Positions 1-6,681 of a DNA stretch of 11,145 bases are shown one piece after another (the stretch's first letter is position 1; the number at the start of each line of letters is the position of its first letter). Source of the stretch: SAR324 cluster bacterium (GTDB lineage: Bacteria; SAR324; NAC60-12); contig JAPKDT010000050.1 in the NCBI GenBank assembly GCA_028822475.1, positions 1 through 11,145 on the forward strand, in the 5' to 3' direction. The notes under the pieces are model-generated. The model ran no database searches. It was not told the origin of the DNA and saw only the letters and a program-made list of their open reading frames with translations. Both the position numbers and the translations under genes were made by a program.

Positions 1-5
1 TTCAA

Positions 6-929
6 GTGAACTGGATCCTGCTTTTGGAGCAAACCCTTAACGGGTTTCAATTCGGTATTTTATTATTTCTGCTGGCAGCCGGCTTAACGTTGATTTTTGG
101 TATTATGGATCTGATCAACCTGGCTCACGGCTCACTGTACATGATGGGAGCCTACTTTGCTGCTACTTTCACCCAATGGACAGACTCATTCCTCATTGGA
201 GCCTTACTTGCTCTTCCCGCCTGCATGTTGTTTGGTGTAATCCTAGAGAGAATCGCCTTACGCACACTTTATACACGCAGTCACCTTGATCAAGTCCTGG
301 CGACCTTTGGGCTAATTCTTTTTTTCAATGAATTTGTCAGACTTATCTGGGGGCCTATCGGTCTCGACATTCCACTTCCTGAGTTGCTCAGCGGTAGCGT
401 TGAACTATTTTTCGGTATTCGTTATCCTGCGTTTAGACTGGTTATTATTGCGGTAGGAATCATGGTGGCCTTTTTACTTTATCTGCTAGTTTCGAAGACA
501 AAAATTGGGATGCTGATCCGTGCGGGAGCCAGTAATCGTCAAATGGTGAGTGCACTCGGAGTAAACATCAACCTGCTGTACACTGTAGTCTTTGGACTTG
601 GAGCAGCACTCGCCGGTTTAGCAGGAATGATGGCCGCCCCGATAATGACTGTAGAAATTGGGATGGGTGAAGGGATATTGATTATTACTTTTGTGGTAAT
701 TGTAATTGGTGGAGTCGGGTCTATTCGTGGAGCATTTGTAGCAGCTCTGATAGTAGGTTTTATAGATACAGTCGGCCGTTCTTTTCTACCTGATATTTTA
801 GGACTTTTTGTGTCCAACGATATTGCAGACACGGCTGCTCCCGCCATTTCATCAATGCTGATTTATATTTTGATGGCTCTCATTCTGGCAATAAAACCTC
901 AGGGACTTTTTCCACCTAAGGGAGCGTAG
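6..929 (+). CDS. livH: Branched-chain amino acid type ABC transporter, inner-membrane permease LivH
   Basis: A 307-residue, very hydrophobic protein of the BPD_transp_2 (LivH/LivM) permease family. With LivM it would form the membrane channel of a HAAT-type importer for branched-chain amino acids or a related substrate such as another amino acid, amide or urea. The N-terminal family hallmark is clear: a hydrophobic helix followed by GIMDLINLAHGSLYMMGAY at about residues 31-49. A glycine-rich stretch near residue 235 (VVIVIGGVGSIRGAF) is the region expected to contact the ATPase. I chose the GTG at 6 because the protein then starts as LivH proteins usually do. The frame is open to the left edge and no ribosome-binding site can be seen, so an upstream start is possible. 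The stop abuts the livM start, and the four genes 6-3373 form one operon. Family assignment is firm; substrate is inferred. Confidence 0.9.
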   Translation: MNWILLLEQTLNGFQFGILLFLLAAGLTLIFGIMDLINLAHGSLYMMGAYFAATFTQWTDSFLIGALLALPACMLFGVILERIALRTLYTRSHLDQVLATFGLILFFNEFVRLIWGPIGLDIPLPELLSGSVELFFGIRYPAFRLVIIAVGIMVAFLLYLLVSKTKIGMLIRAGASNRQMVSALGVNINLLYTVVFGLGAALAGLAGMMAAPIMTVEIGMGEGILIITFVVIVIGGVGSIRGAFVAALIVGFIDTVGRSFLPDILGLFVSNDIADTAAPAISSMLIYILMALILAIKPQGLFPPKGA

Positions 930-1931
930 ATGAAATTCTCTCCCCGTATCTACATAATCACACTATTGATGCTTGGTTTAGGCGCTGTCCCATTAATCGC
1001 TGACAGTATCGATGAACCTTTCTACACAGTCTTGTTTTCACGCATGTTGATTCTTTCAATTGGCGCAGTAAGTCTAAATCTTATTTTAGGCTTTGGAGGA
1101 ATGGTTAGTTTTGGACATGCTGTTTACCTCGGAATTGGTTCATACGTTGTCGGAATTGGTACTTTTCACGCGGTTGAAGACGGTGTGGAGTGGATGGGTA
1201 ACGGTTTCGCTCACTTGGGCATTGCCGTAGCAGTTTCTGCCCTGGCAGGACTGGTTATTGGAGCTATTTCTTTGCGGACGCACGGAGTTTATTTCATTAT
1301 GATTACGCTGGCGTTTTCTCAGATGTTTTATTTTATTGCAGTCGGTAGTGAAAACTACGGTGGTGATGACGGACTAAGTCTTTATATGCGCAGTGATTTC
1401 TCAGGTTTACTCGATCTCTCAAATGACAACTCCCTCTATTATCTCAACTTTGCTTTTTTACTGGCAAGTTTGTACCTTTCCCACCGTTTAACAAATTCAC
1501 GTTTCGGCATGACTTTACGCGGAACAAAATCTAATGAACAAAGAATGAAATCAATCGGCTTTCCTGTTTTCCGCTACCGCCTGGTGGCTTTTGTGATCGC
1601 CGGTGCAATTTGCGGATTAGCCGGAGTTTTATCTTCCAATCAGACTGATTTCGTTAGTCCTGCCGTTATGCACTGGACGCGCTCTGGTGATTTGATCATT
1701 ATGACAGTCCTGGGAGGAATAGGAACACTTTTTGGCCCAGTGATTGGTGCAGTAGCTTTTCTTCTACTGGAAGAACTTCTATCAGGTATTACCGAATATT
1801 GGCAATTGTTTTTTGGCCCAATGCTGGTGCTGATAGTCATTTTCGCACGCGGAGGTATTGACGGAATGCTGGTGGCTTTGGACCGCTGGTGGCTTCATTT
1901 TTCCCTCAAAAAGAATACGAAGGGAGACTGA
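930..1931 (+). CDS. livM: Branched-chain amino acid type ABC transporter, inner-membrane permease LivM
   Basis: A 333-residue polytopic membrane protein, the second permease of the importer and partner of LivH. Visible family features are NLILGFGGMVSFGHAVYLGIG near residues 51-71, the LRTHGVYFIMITLAFSQM stretch near residues 115-132, and the conserved GVLSSNQTDFVSPAVMHWTRSGDLIIMTVLGG region near 233-263, which corresponds to the ATPase-coupling part of LivM. The length is normal for the family. The ATG at 930 follows the livH stop codon with no gap. A strong Shine-Dalgarno AAGGGAG (918-924) sits 5 bases before it, inside the end of livH, so translation is probably coupled. Identity as a LivM-type permease is secure; the transported substrate cannot be read from the sequence. 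Confidence 0.9.
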   Translation: MKFSPRIYIITLLMLGLGAVPLIADSIDEPFYTVLFSRMLILSIGAVSLNLILGFGGMVSFGHAVYLGIGSYVVGIGTFHAVEDGVEWMGNGFAHLGIAVAVSALAGLVIGAISLRTHGVYFIMITLAFSQMFYFIAVGSENYGGDDGLSLYMRSDFSGLLDLSNDNSLYYLNFAFLLASLYLSHRLTNSRFGMTLRGTKSNEQRMKSIGFPVFRYRLVAFVIAGAICGLAGVLSSNQTDFVSPAVMHWTRSGDLIIMTVLGGIGTLFGPVIGAVAFLLLEELLSGITEYWQLFFGPMLVLIVIFARGGIDGMLVALDRWWLHFSLKKNTKGD

Positions 1932-1932
1932 A

Positions 1933-2679
1933 ATGTTGAAAGTAAATTCTCTGGTCAAATCATTTGGCGGTTTACTGGCCACAGACAATCTTTCTTTTGA
2001 GGTTGAGGTAGGAACTCTACACGCGGTTATCGGGCCAAACGGCGCAGGGAAAACAACTTTGATCAGGCAAATAACCGGAGAAACAAAACCTGATTCCGGA
2101 ACTATAATCTTTGACGGTAAAGATATTTCGGATATTCCTGTTCATCTTCGTTCTGCGCTCGGTTTAGCTCGTTCTTTTCAGATTACAAATATTTTTCCGG
2201 ACATGAGCACATGGGACAATGTTGCTCTGGCAGTACAAGCACATGCCGGACATTCCTTTCATTTTTGGAAAGACGCCCGAAAGGATCCTGTTTTACGTGA
2301 GCCTGCTTTAGTTTTTTTAAAGCAAGTGGGGTTGGAAGAACGTGCCGACATCGTGGCGGGACAACTTTCTCATGGAGAACACCGTCAACTTGAAATTGCA
2401 ATGGCACTGGCAACACGTCCTAAAATGCTACTGCTGGATGAACCGATGGCCGGCATGGGTCCAGAGGAATCAAAAGCCATGGTTGAAATACTTCAGGGAC
2501 TGAAACGGAAATTGACCATCCTGTTGATTGAACATGATATGGATGTTGTTTTTACACTTGCAGACCAAATCACTGTTATGGTTTATGGACGAGGAATTGC
2601 GACAGATGCTCCGGAAGCCATCCGTAAACATCCGGAAGTCCAGGCCGCATATCTTGGTGAGGAGGAAGTAAGTGCTTGA
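1933..2679 (+). CDS. livG: Branched-chain amino acid type ABC transporter, ATP-binding subunit LivG
   Basis: A 248-residue ABC ATPase that powers the LivHM channel from the cytoplasmic side. All nucleotide-binding motifs are visible: Walker A GPNGAGKTT (34-42), Q-loop Gln83, a signature in the LivG-typical form LSHGE (145-149), Walker B LLLDEP with Asp169/Glu170, and the switch histidine in LIEHD (His201). The C-terminal tail DAPEAIRKHPEVQAAYLGEEE is the usual LivG ending. The frame stays open further upstream to an ATG at 1858, but that start would overlap livM by 74 bases and add an unrelated 25-residue leader. The ATG at 1933 has Shine-Dalgarno AAGGGAG at 1920-1926, lies one base after the livM stop and gives a standard N-terminus, so it is the start. 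Confidence 0.93.
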   Translation: MLKVNSLVKSFGGLLATDNLSFEVEVGTLHAVIGPNGAGKTTLIRQITGETKPDSGTIIFDGKDISDIPVHLRSALGLARSFQITNIFPDMSTWDNVALAVQAHAGHSFHFWKDARKDPVLREPALVFLKQVGLEERADIVAGQLSHGEHRQLEIAMALATRPKMLLLDEPMAGMGPEESKAMVEILQGLKRKLTILLIEHDMDVVFTLADQITVMVYGRGIATDAPEAIRKHPEVQAAYLGEEEVSA

Positions 2680-3373
2680 ACTTAAAAAAGTTAAAACTGC
2701 ATACGGCCAGAGTCAGGTGCTGTTTGGTGTTGATCTGCAGGTAAATGATGGTGAGGTGGTGACATTGCTGGGGCGTAACGGCATGGGTAAAACAACCACC
2801 ATTCATTCTATCATGGGCTTGGTAAAAGCACGTTCCGGTGAAATAATATTTGACGGAAATCATGTTCGTGAATGGCCTGCATACCGTGTTGCAAGGGCCG
2901 GAATGGGTTTAGTTCCGGAGGGTCGACAGATTTTTCCGAATCTGAGCGTAGTCGAAAACCTCGTAGCAACTGCCTCTAACCGTTTAAAAAACCAGCATCC
3001 CTGGACTCTGGAACGTGTTTTTGAACTCTTTCCGCGTCTGCCAGACCGTTCGCAAAACATGGGTAATCAACTTTCTGGAGGAGAACAACAAATGCTGGCC
3101 ATCGGCAGAGCCTTGATGACAAACCCTAAACTATTGATTTTGGACGAAGCTACCGAAGGTCTTGCTCCTTTAATCAGAATGGAAATTTGGGAATGTTTGA
3201 AAGGCTTAAAATCTTCCGGACAGTCTATTCTCGTAGTAGACAAAAACATTGAAGCTCTAACCCGCTTCGCTGACCGGCATTATATTATTGAAAAGGGACG
3301 TGTTGTCTGGACAGGTGACTCAAAACTTTTGAGCACAAACAAAGAAATCCAACATCGCTATTTGGGAGTTTAG
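2672..3373 (+). CDS. livF: Branched-chain amino acid type ABC transporter, ATP-binding subunit LivF
   Basis: A 233-residue ABC ATPase, partner of LivG in the heterodimeric motor. Motifs: Walker A GRNGMGKTT (34-42), Q-loop region LVPEGRQIFPNLSV (80-93, typical of LivF), signature LSGGE (134-138), and Walker B LLILDEATEG with Asp158/Glu159. The switch position that is His in LivG reads VVDKN, with Lys191. LivF proteins commonly lack this histidine (E. coli has Gln), so this is a subfamily trait rather than damage. The GTG start at 2672 overlaps the end of livG by 8 bases and is preceded by AGGAGG (2660-2665), the best ribosome-binding site in the operon. The length and the C-terminal HRYLGV are typical. 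It is the last gene of the operon and is followed by a hairpin. Confidence 0.93.
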   Translation: MLELKKVKTAYGQSQVLFGVDLQVNDGEVVTLLGRNGMGKTTTIHSIMGLVKARSGEIIFDGNHVREWPAYRVARAGMGLVPEGRQIFPNLSVVENLVATASNRLKNQHPWTLERVFELFPRLPDRSQNMGNQLSGGEQQMLAIGRALMTNPKLLILDEATEGLAPLIRMEIWECLKGLKSSGQSILVVDKNIEALTRFADRHYIIEKGRVVWTGDSKLLSTNKEIQHRYLGV

Positions 3374-3392
3374 GAAGTTCTAAAGCAGAACA

Positions 3393-3422
3393 TCAGGCTG
3401 GAACTTTTTTTCACCAGCCTGA
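3393..3422. terminator. Hairpin between convergent livF and flagellin genes
   Basis: A perfect 9-bp inverted repeat, TCAGGCTGG (3393-3401) and CCAGCCTGA (3414-3422), encloses a 12-base loop containing a run of eight T. It starts 20 bases after the livF stop and ends 3 bases before the flagellin stop on the other strand, so it could serve both transcripts. It is not a textbook intrinsic terminator because the T-run lies in the loop rather than after the stem. A competing 6-bp pairing on the + strand, AAGTTC (3375-3380) with GAACTT (3401-3406), would put T directly after its stem and could be the active livF terminator. Confidence 0.5.
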
Positions 3423-3425
3423 AGA

Positions 3426-5033
3426 TTAATTCTGCAGCAATTGCAAAACGTTTTGCGGTAACTGATTCGCTTGTGCCTGCATGGACTGGCTGGCTGACAG
3501 TAAAATCTGACTGCCTGTCAATTTTGACATCTCTGCTGCCATGTCTGTATCACGTATCGTTGACTCACCTTGGGTAATGTTTTCATCATTAATTCTCAAT
3601 GAATTAAGATTACTTTCAACTACGTTTTTCTGGAAAGCCCCAATTTCAGCACGGTAAGTTGATATTTCGTCTATCGCTTTATTTATAAGTCTGCCTGAAT
3701 CGTTTGCACCTTGTACGCTGGTAACATCAATATCAAATAGACTTCTATATTCACTCTCATTTTCCACTCCTTGACCCAGATTACTCGTGCGGATGTTCTT
3801 AAAAGAGAAACCGTCTTCCATCCCGGGTTCAGGTCCGAGACTCACATTTTTTGTCTGTTGTGACAAGTGAACAAATCCTTCTATACGCGGATTATCTGGA
3901 GAGCCGACTATTTCGGCCTGTGACTCTTCGATAAACTCTGTACCGATCACATCTCCCTGTTCATTTTTTACAGGTACCTCCTTCAGTCCAATTGTACGAT
4001 CAAACTGTATTGTGATACCCTTAGCCGGTGAGGCACCTTCGATTGCCGTTAAATACTGACCATTACCACTTGCAAATGTTCCACCTATTCTACCTGCCAC
4101 ATCCAAACCTGCTTCAGATAATTCTGCAATATTTGCAATATTTGTCAATAATCCTGGAATGTTAGAAGTAACTGAAAAATTAGACTCTGTGCCAAAATTC
4201 TTGTGCCGAATGTAAAGTGCTTTTTCGGGAGTTTCAAATGCTTCTAAAGCCAAACCACTTTCTGCAATTCCTTCTTTAATGCTTTGCATAACTACTCCAC
4301 GAATATCCACAGATGCCTGATCTGCAGGAAAGCGTGCGGGAAACTGCTTGTGGTTTGCTAAAATCTCCTCAATGTTTTCTTTCTCCTTACCCATTCTCGT
4401 GTCTATTTCAACATTCCGACCGCCTTCACTTAACAAGATGGTTACTCCTTCACCAATATTATTTACTGTCAAAGGAACACTACCTCTTTTATAAGCCTGG
4501 GTTGCAACCTGTACAATATCAACTTCATAACCTTCTGTTGGAGAATCTTTAGTCGATGTTTTAGCACTCACGAAACGCAGATTATCACCTACTGCTGCTC
4601 CGGTTGCTCCTAAACTACCATCAAGTAGACTTTTTCCATTAAACGTCGCAGTGCCTCCAATTCGATCAAGAGTGGAAATCATATTATCCACTTCCTGTTG
4701 ATCTGCAGTCAGCATGGCGTCATCGTTTACCGCTTCGTTTGCAGCATGAACTGAGAGCTGTTTTAGTTTCAGCAATATACTACTGAACTCACTTAAAGCT
4801 CCTTCAGCCGTTTGAAACATGGCAACAGCACTTTCGTTATTACTGTGAGCCTGTCTCAATCCCGCTATTTGCCCTCTCATACGTTCAGAGGCAATTAATG
4901 TGGCTGGTCCGTCAGCACCACTATTTATTCTTGTTCCAGAACTTAATTTTTTTATTGAATTTTCTACTGTTTTTAAATTATTTTCTGAGTGCCGTAATGT
5001 GTTCAAAGAAGTTGCATTGCTTCGAATTCTCAT
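3426..5033 (-). CDS. Flagellin (filament subunit)
   Basis: A 535-residue flagellin, exported by the flagellar type III apparatus and polymerised into the filament. The conserved D0/D1 ends are clear. At the N-terminus are LSSGTRINSGADGPATLIASERMRG (residues 30-54), FQTAEGALSEF (73-83) and the spoke helix ending in DRIGGTATFNGKSLLDG. At the C-terminus (about 445-535) are AEIGAFQKNV, STIRDTDMAAEMSKLTGSQIL and the terminal ANQLPQNVLQLL. The central part, about 145-440, is surface-exposed and variable; it contains a stretch near 315-350 (DVAGRIGG...GQYLTAIEGASPAKGI) resembling repeats seen in other flagellins and FliD. There is no Cys or Trp, as usual for flagellins. The ATG at 5033-5031 follows GGGAG (5044-5040) at normal spacing. 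The gene stands alone with its own sigma-28 promoter; no other flagellar gene is in view. Named only as flagellin because fliC/flaA naming depends on paralogues. Confidence 0.95.
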   Translation of the reverse strand: MRIRSNATSLNTLRHSENNLKTVENSIKKLSSGTRINSGADGPATLIASERMRGQIAGLRQAHSNNESAVAMFQTAEGALSEFSSILLKLKQLSVHAANEAVNDDAMLTADQQEVDNMISTLDRIGGTATFNGKSLLDGSLGATGAAVGDNLRFVSAKTSTKDSPTEGYEVDIVQVATQAYKRGSVPLTVNNIGEGVTILLSEGGRNVEIDTRMGKEKENIEEILANHKQFPARFPADQASVDIRGVVMQSIKEGIAESGLALEAFETPEKALYIRHKNFGTESNFSVTSNIPGLLTNIANIAELSEAGLDVAGRIGGTFASGNGQYLTAIEGASPAKGITIQFDRTIGLKEVPVKNEQGDVIGTEFIEESQAEIVGSPDNPRIEGFVHLSQQTKNVSLGPEPGMEDGFSFKNIRTSNLGQGVENESEYRSLFDIDVTSVQGANDSGRLINKAIDEISTYRAEIGAFQKNVVESNLNSLRINDENITQGESTIRDTDMAAEMSKLTGSQILLSASQSMQAQANQLPQNVLQLLQN

Positions 5034-5060
5034 TTTATTCTCCCATAATTAATGTGTTAG

Positions 5061-5073
5061 GCCTTCCGCAGGC
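5061..5073 (-). other. Small hairpin in flagellin 5' UTR
   Basis: GCCT (5061-5064) and AGGC (5070-5073) can pair around a 5-base loop in the flagellin leader, about 28 bases upstream of the start codon. Four base pairs is weak, and it may have no function. It is recorded because a second short hairpin lies at the predicted 5' end of the same transcript. Confidence 0.25.
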
Positions 5074-5098
5074 TGTTGACTCTTTTTATTTAACCAGC

Positions 5099-5109
5099 GG
5101 GTAAAACCC
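5099..5109 (-). other. Hairpin at the predicted 5' end of the flagellin mRNA
   Basis: On the mRNA strand this reads GGGT-TTT-ACCC, a perfect 4-bp GC-rich stem with a 3-base loop. It would begin 2-4 bases into the transcript if initiation occurs 6-8 bases after the sigma-28 -10 element. Hairpins at extreme 5' ends are known to protect bacterial mRNAs from RppH/RNase E decay, which would suit a highly expressed structural protein. The role here is inference. Confidence 0.35.
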
Positions 5110-5118
5110 TTGTCTTGC

Positions 5119-5145
5119 TTTTCGGCTACCTGAAAAAAAACTTTA
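5119..5145 (-). promoter_or_regulatory. Sigma-28 (FliA) promoter of the flagellin gene
   Basis: On the minus strand the sequence reads TAAAGTTT, 11 bases, then GCCGAAAA. The enterobacterial FliA consensus is TAAAGTTT-N11-GCCGATAA, so 15 of 16 positions match and the spacing is exact (TAAA-N15-GCCG). TAAA occupies 5145-5142 and the -10 box 5126-5119. Predicted initiation near 5113-5111 gives a leader of about 80 bases before the ATG at 5033. It lies directly upstream of a late flagellar gene, as expected, and starts about 30 bases beyond the hemW stop. This implies the organism encodes FliA and probably FlgM. Confidence 0.88.
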
Positions 5146-5175
5146 TAATAATTATGAAAATAATTTACTGTCTTC

Positions 5176-6399
5176 TTATTTTATGTGGGATTCAGGCATT
5201 AGCTCCACTGTGATTCTGTCTGCGAGCAACATTCCTTTTGCTGTTAAACACAAGTGCTGACCTTTCCGGAACGCTCTGCCTGCAGTGCAAAGTTCTTCGA
5301 CAAGATCAAGCTGCTGTTTTTTCCACTGCAGACCAAAACGTTTCTGCCATTGCTCTATATTTACTCCTTTAGGCTGTCGTAAAGCCAGCATCAAAGATTC
5401 AGCAGCCTGCTCATTCACCTGCAACTGCTCTTCAAAATCAACCGGCCAGCTATTATGTTCAAGATCTTTGAGGTAAGTATTTAGTGAACGCTTGTTGCCC
5501 CAGCGAGTTTGACTTAAATATGAGTGTGCCCCAACTCCGAAACCTAAATATTCATTTCCGGACCAGACCAGTAAGTTATTACGGCCCTCCTTAGTTTTTA
5601 GGGAAAAGTTCGAAACTTCATATTGAAATAAACGTGCTTGTATCAGACGAGCATTCGCCCACAAATACATTTCTTCGAATTGCTGCTGATGTTCTGTGTC
5701 CCATTTGCGGATCTGCTTATTTTTCCCGAAAGGTGTCTTTTCATGAATTTCCAGTCCATACAATGAAATATGTGAAGGATTATAGGAAAGCGCTTCCTCC
5801 ACATCATTCTTGAACATCGCAATACTTTGTTCCGGAATACCAAACATCAGATCAAGGTTCCAATTTTCGATTGCTGAATTGGCAATGGCCTTGACAGCTT
5901 TCCGCAATTCTAAGCCGGAATGAATTCGTCCCAACTTCTTTAAAGTTAATGTCTGGAAACTTTGCCCTCCCAGACTAAGCCGATTTACGCCGATTTCTGC
6001 AAGTCCACTCAGATATTCCGGATTTACATCTTCCGGATTCATTTCAAAGGATATTTCTACTTGATCAGAGCAGGGAAAACAATTCCTGACTTGACTCAAT
6101 AACAGCTCAACCTCCGGAATCGTGAGACTGGAAGGTGTGCCTCCACCAAAATATATTGACTCAAGAAATTTATGCCCTGAAAGTTTTAGGTCTCGATTAA
6201 TCTGCTTCTTTTCTTTCATCCATGCTGCACGTCTTGCTATTTCATCAAGCATTCCAAGAATATATTTTTCATGCAATTCCACTCTGTCGCGTCTAACAGC
6301 AAAAGAACAAAAAGGACAAATATGCCGGCAAAAAGGAATATGAAGATAGACGGCAGGCACAGGACTATATATTTTTTGATTTTTTTGTTCTAAATTCAT
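5176..6399 (-). CDS. hemW: Radical SAM haem chaperone HemW (HemN-like protein)
   Basis: A 407-residue cytoplasmic radical SAM protein, slightly longer than the usual roughly 380. The cluster-binding motif is C24-x3-C28-x2-C31 (FCRHICPFCSF). It is followed by YFGGGTPSSL (83-92), SFEMNPEDV, GVNRLSLGGQSFQ, NLDLMFGIPEQ, HISLYGLEIHEKTP, and the HemN_C hallmark NEYLGFGVGAHSYL. These mark the HemW branch once annotated as oxygen-independent coproporphyrinogen oxidase. True HemN is longer (about 450 residues) with a different N-terminus, and HemW homologues bind haem and deliver it to respiratory proteins rather than making protoporphyrinogen. The ATG at 6399 has no recognisable Shine-Dalgarno. The start must precede Cys24, and GTG at codon 14 is the only other obvious candidate. 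A good sigma-70 promoter lies upstream. No clear terminator separates it from the flagellin gene, so read-through is possible. Confidence 0.88.
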   Translation of the reverse strand: MNLEQKNQKIYSPVPAVYLHIPFCRHICPFCSFAVRRDRVELHEKYILGMLDEIARRAAWMKEKKQINRDLKLSGHKFLESIYFGGGTPSSLTIPEVELLLSQVRNCFPCSDQVEISFEMNPEDVNPEYLSGLAEIGVNRLSLGGQSFQTLTLKKLGRIHSGLELRKAVKAIANSAIENWNLDLMFGIPEQSIAMFKNDVEEALSYNPSHISLYGLEIHEKTPFGKNKQIRKWDTEHQQQFEEMYLWANARLIQARLFQYEVSNFSLKTKEGRNNLLVWSGNEYLGFGVGAHSYLSQTRWGNKRSLNTYLKDLEHNSWPVDFEEQLQVNEQAAESLMLALRQPKGVNIEQWQKRFGLQWKKQQLDLVEELCTAGRAFRKGQHLCLTAKGMLLADRITVELMPESHIK

Positions 6400-6469
6400 T
6401 TTTTTTTACGTAAAATATCAGTTAACTAATTGTTGATGTTTGATTTAACAGGAGAACTTTTTTGTTGAT

Positions 6470-6498
6470 TTTATAAGCCAGTTGAACTAAATTATCAA
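6470..6498 (-). promoter_or_regulatory. Sigma-70 promoter of hemW
   Basis: On the minus strand, TTGATA (6498-6493) is followed by exactly 17 bases and then TATAAA (6475-6470). Each hexamer matches the TTGACA/TATAAT consensus at 5 of 6 positions with optimal spacing. Initiation near 6463 would give a leader of about 64 bases before the hemW ATG. AT-rich DNA produces chance matches, but both hexamers plus the exact spacing in the right place make this the best vegetative promoter in the window. Confidence 0.65.
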
Positions 6499-6545
6499 TC
6501 TCGGATCTAGTTAAAGATTTTGTCAGTGTCAGCATTATGGCTGAA

Positions 6546-6560
6546 GTTCTTGCTTAGAAC
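6546..6560. repeat. Short inverted repeat GTTCT-N5-AGAAC
   Basis: A perfect 5-bp dyad with a 5-base spacer. The same arms with a 5-base spacer also occur at 3377-3391, just after livF. It may be a protein-binding dyad or chance; five base pairs is too little to decide. Confidence 0.25.
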
Positions 6561-6634
6561 AAACATTCTCTTCTGCACGGTTCCAAGAGAGATTTTATCT
6601 CACTGATATAAGAGTTTTATTTTATATTAACAGA

Positions 6635-6650
6635 ACACATGATATGGTGA
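6635..6650. promoter_or_regulatory. Possible NrdR-box-like site
   Basis: ACACATGATATGGTGA agrees with the 16-base NrdR consensus (acaCwATATaTwGtgt) at 12 of 16 positions by hand alignment, keeping the outer ACAC and GTG. NrdR represses ribonucleotide reductase genes, so the location upstream of nrdJ is sensible. Against it: functional NrdR sites usually come as a pair about 31-33 bases apart, centre to centre, and I find no convincing second box at that distance. It also lies about 250 bases before the gene. Confidence 0.22.
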
Positions 6651-6681
6651 TTTGTTGATACTTTATGAAGCTAAAATACTT

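Noticed and set aside
539..847. Minus-strand ORF of 102 codons inside livH
   Set aside because: Antisense to a strongly conserved membrane gene; the translated sequence looks like a shadow, with no recognisable family and no ribosome-binding context.
1858..1932. Upstream in-frame ATG that would lengthen LivG by 25 residues
   Set aside because: The extension overlaps livM, has no family similarity, and the ATG at 1933 has a strong Shine-Dalgarno and a standard LivG N-terminus.
4313..4552. Plus-strand 79-codon ORF opposite the flagellin central domain
   Set aside because: Lies in the variable domain but has no ribosome-binding site or family resemblance; the flagellin frame is continuous.
5176..6399. 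True coproporphyrinogen III dehydrogenase (HemN)
   Set aside because: Length and N-terminus fit HemW; HemN is longer and has a different region before the cluster cysteines.
6589..6601. GAGAT-TTT-ATCTC dyad and the neighbouring TCTCTT/AAGAGA pairing as a small RNA or riboswitch
   Set aside because: The stems are 5-6 bp, AT-rich, overlap each other and lack a terminator or consistent fold; too weak to call an RNA gene.
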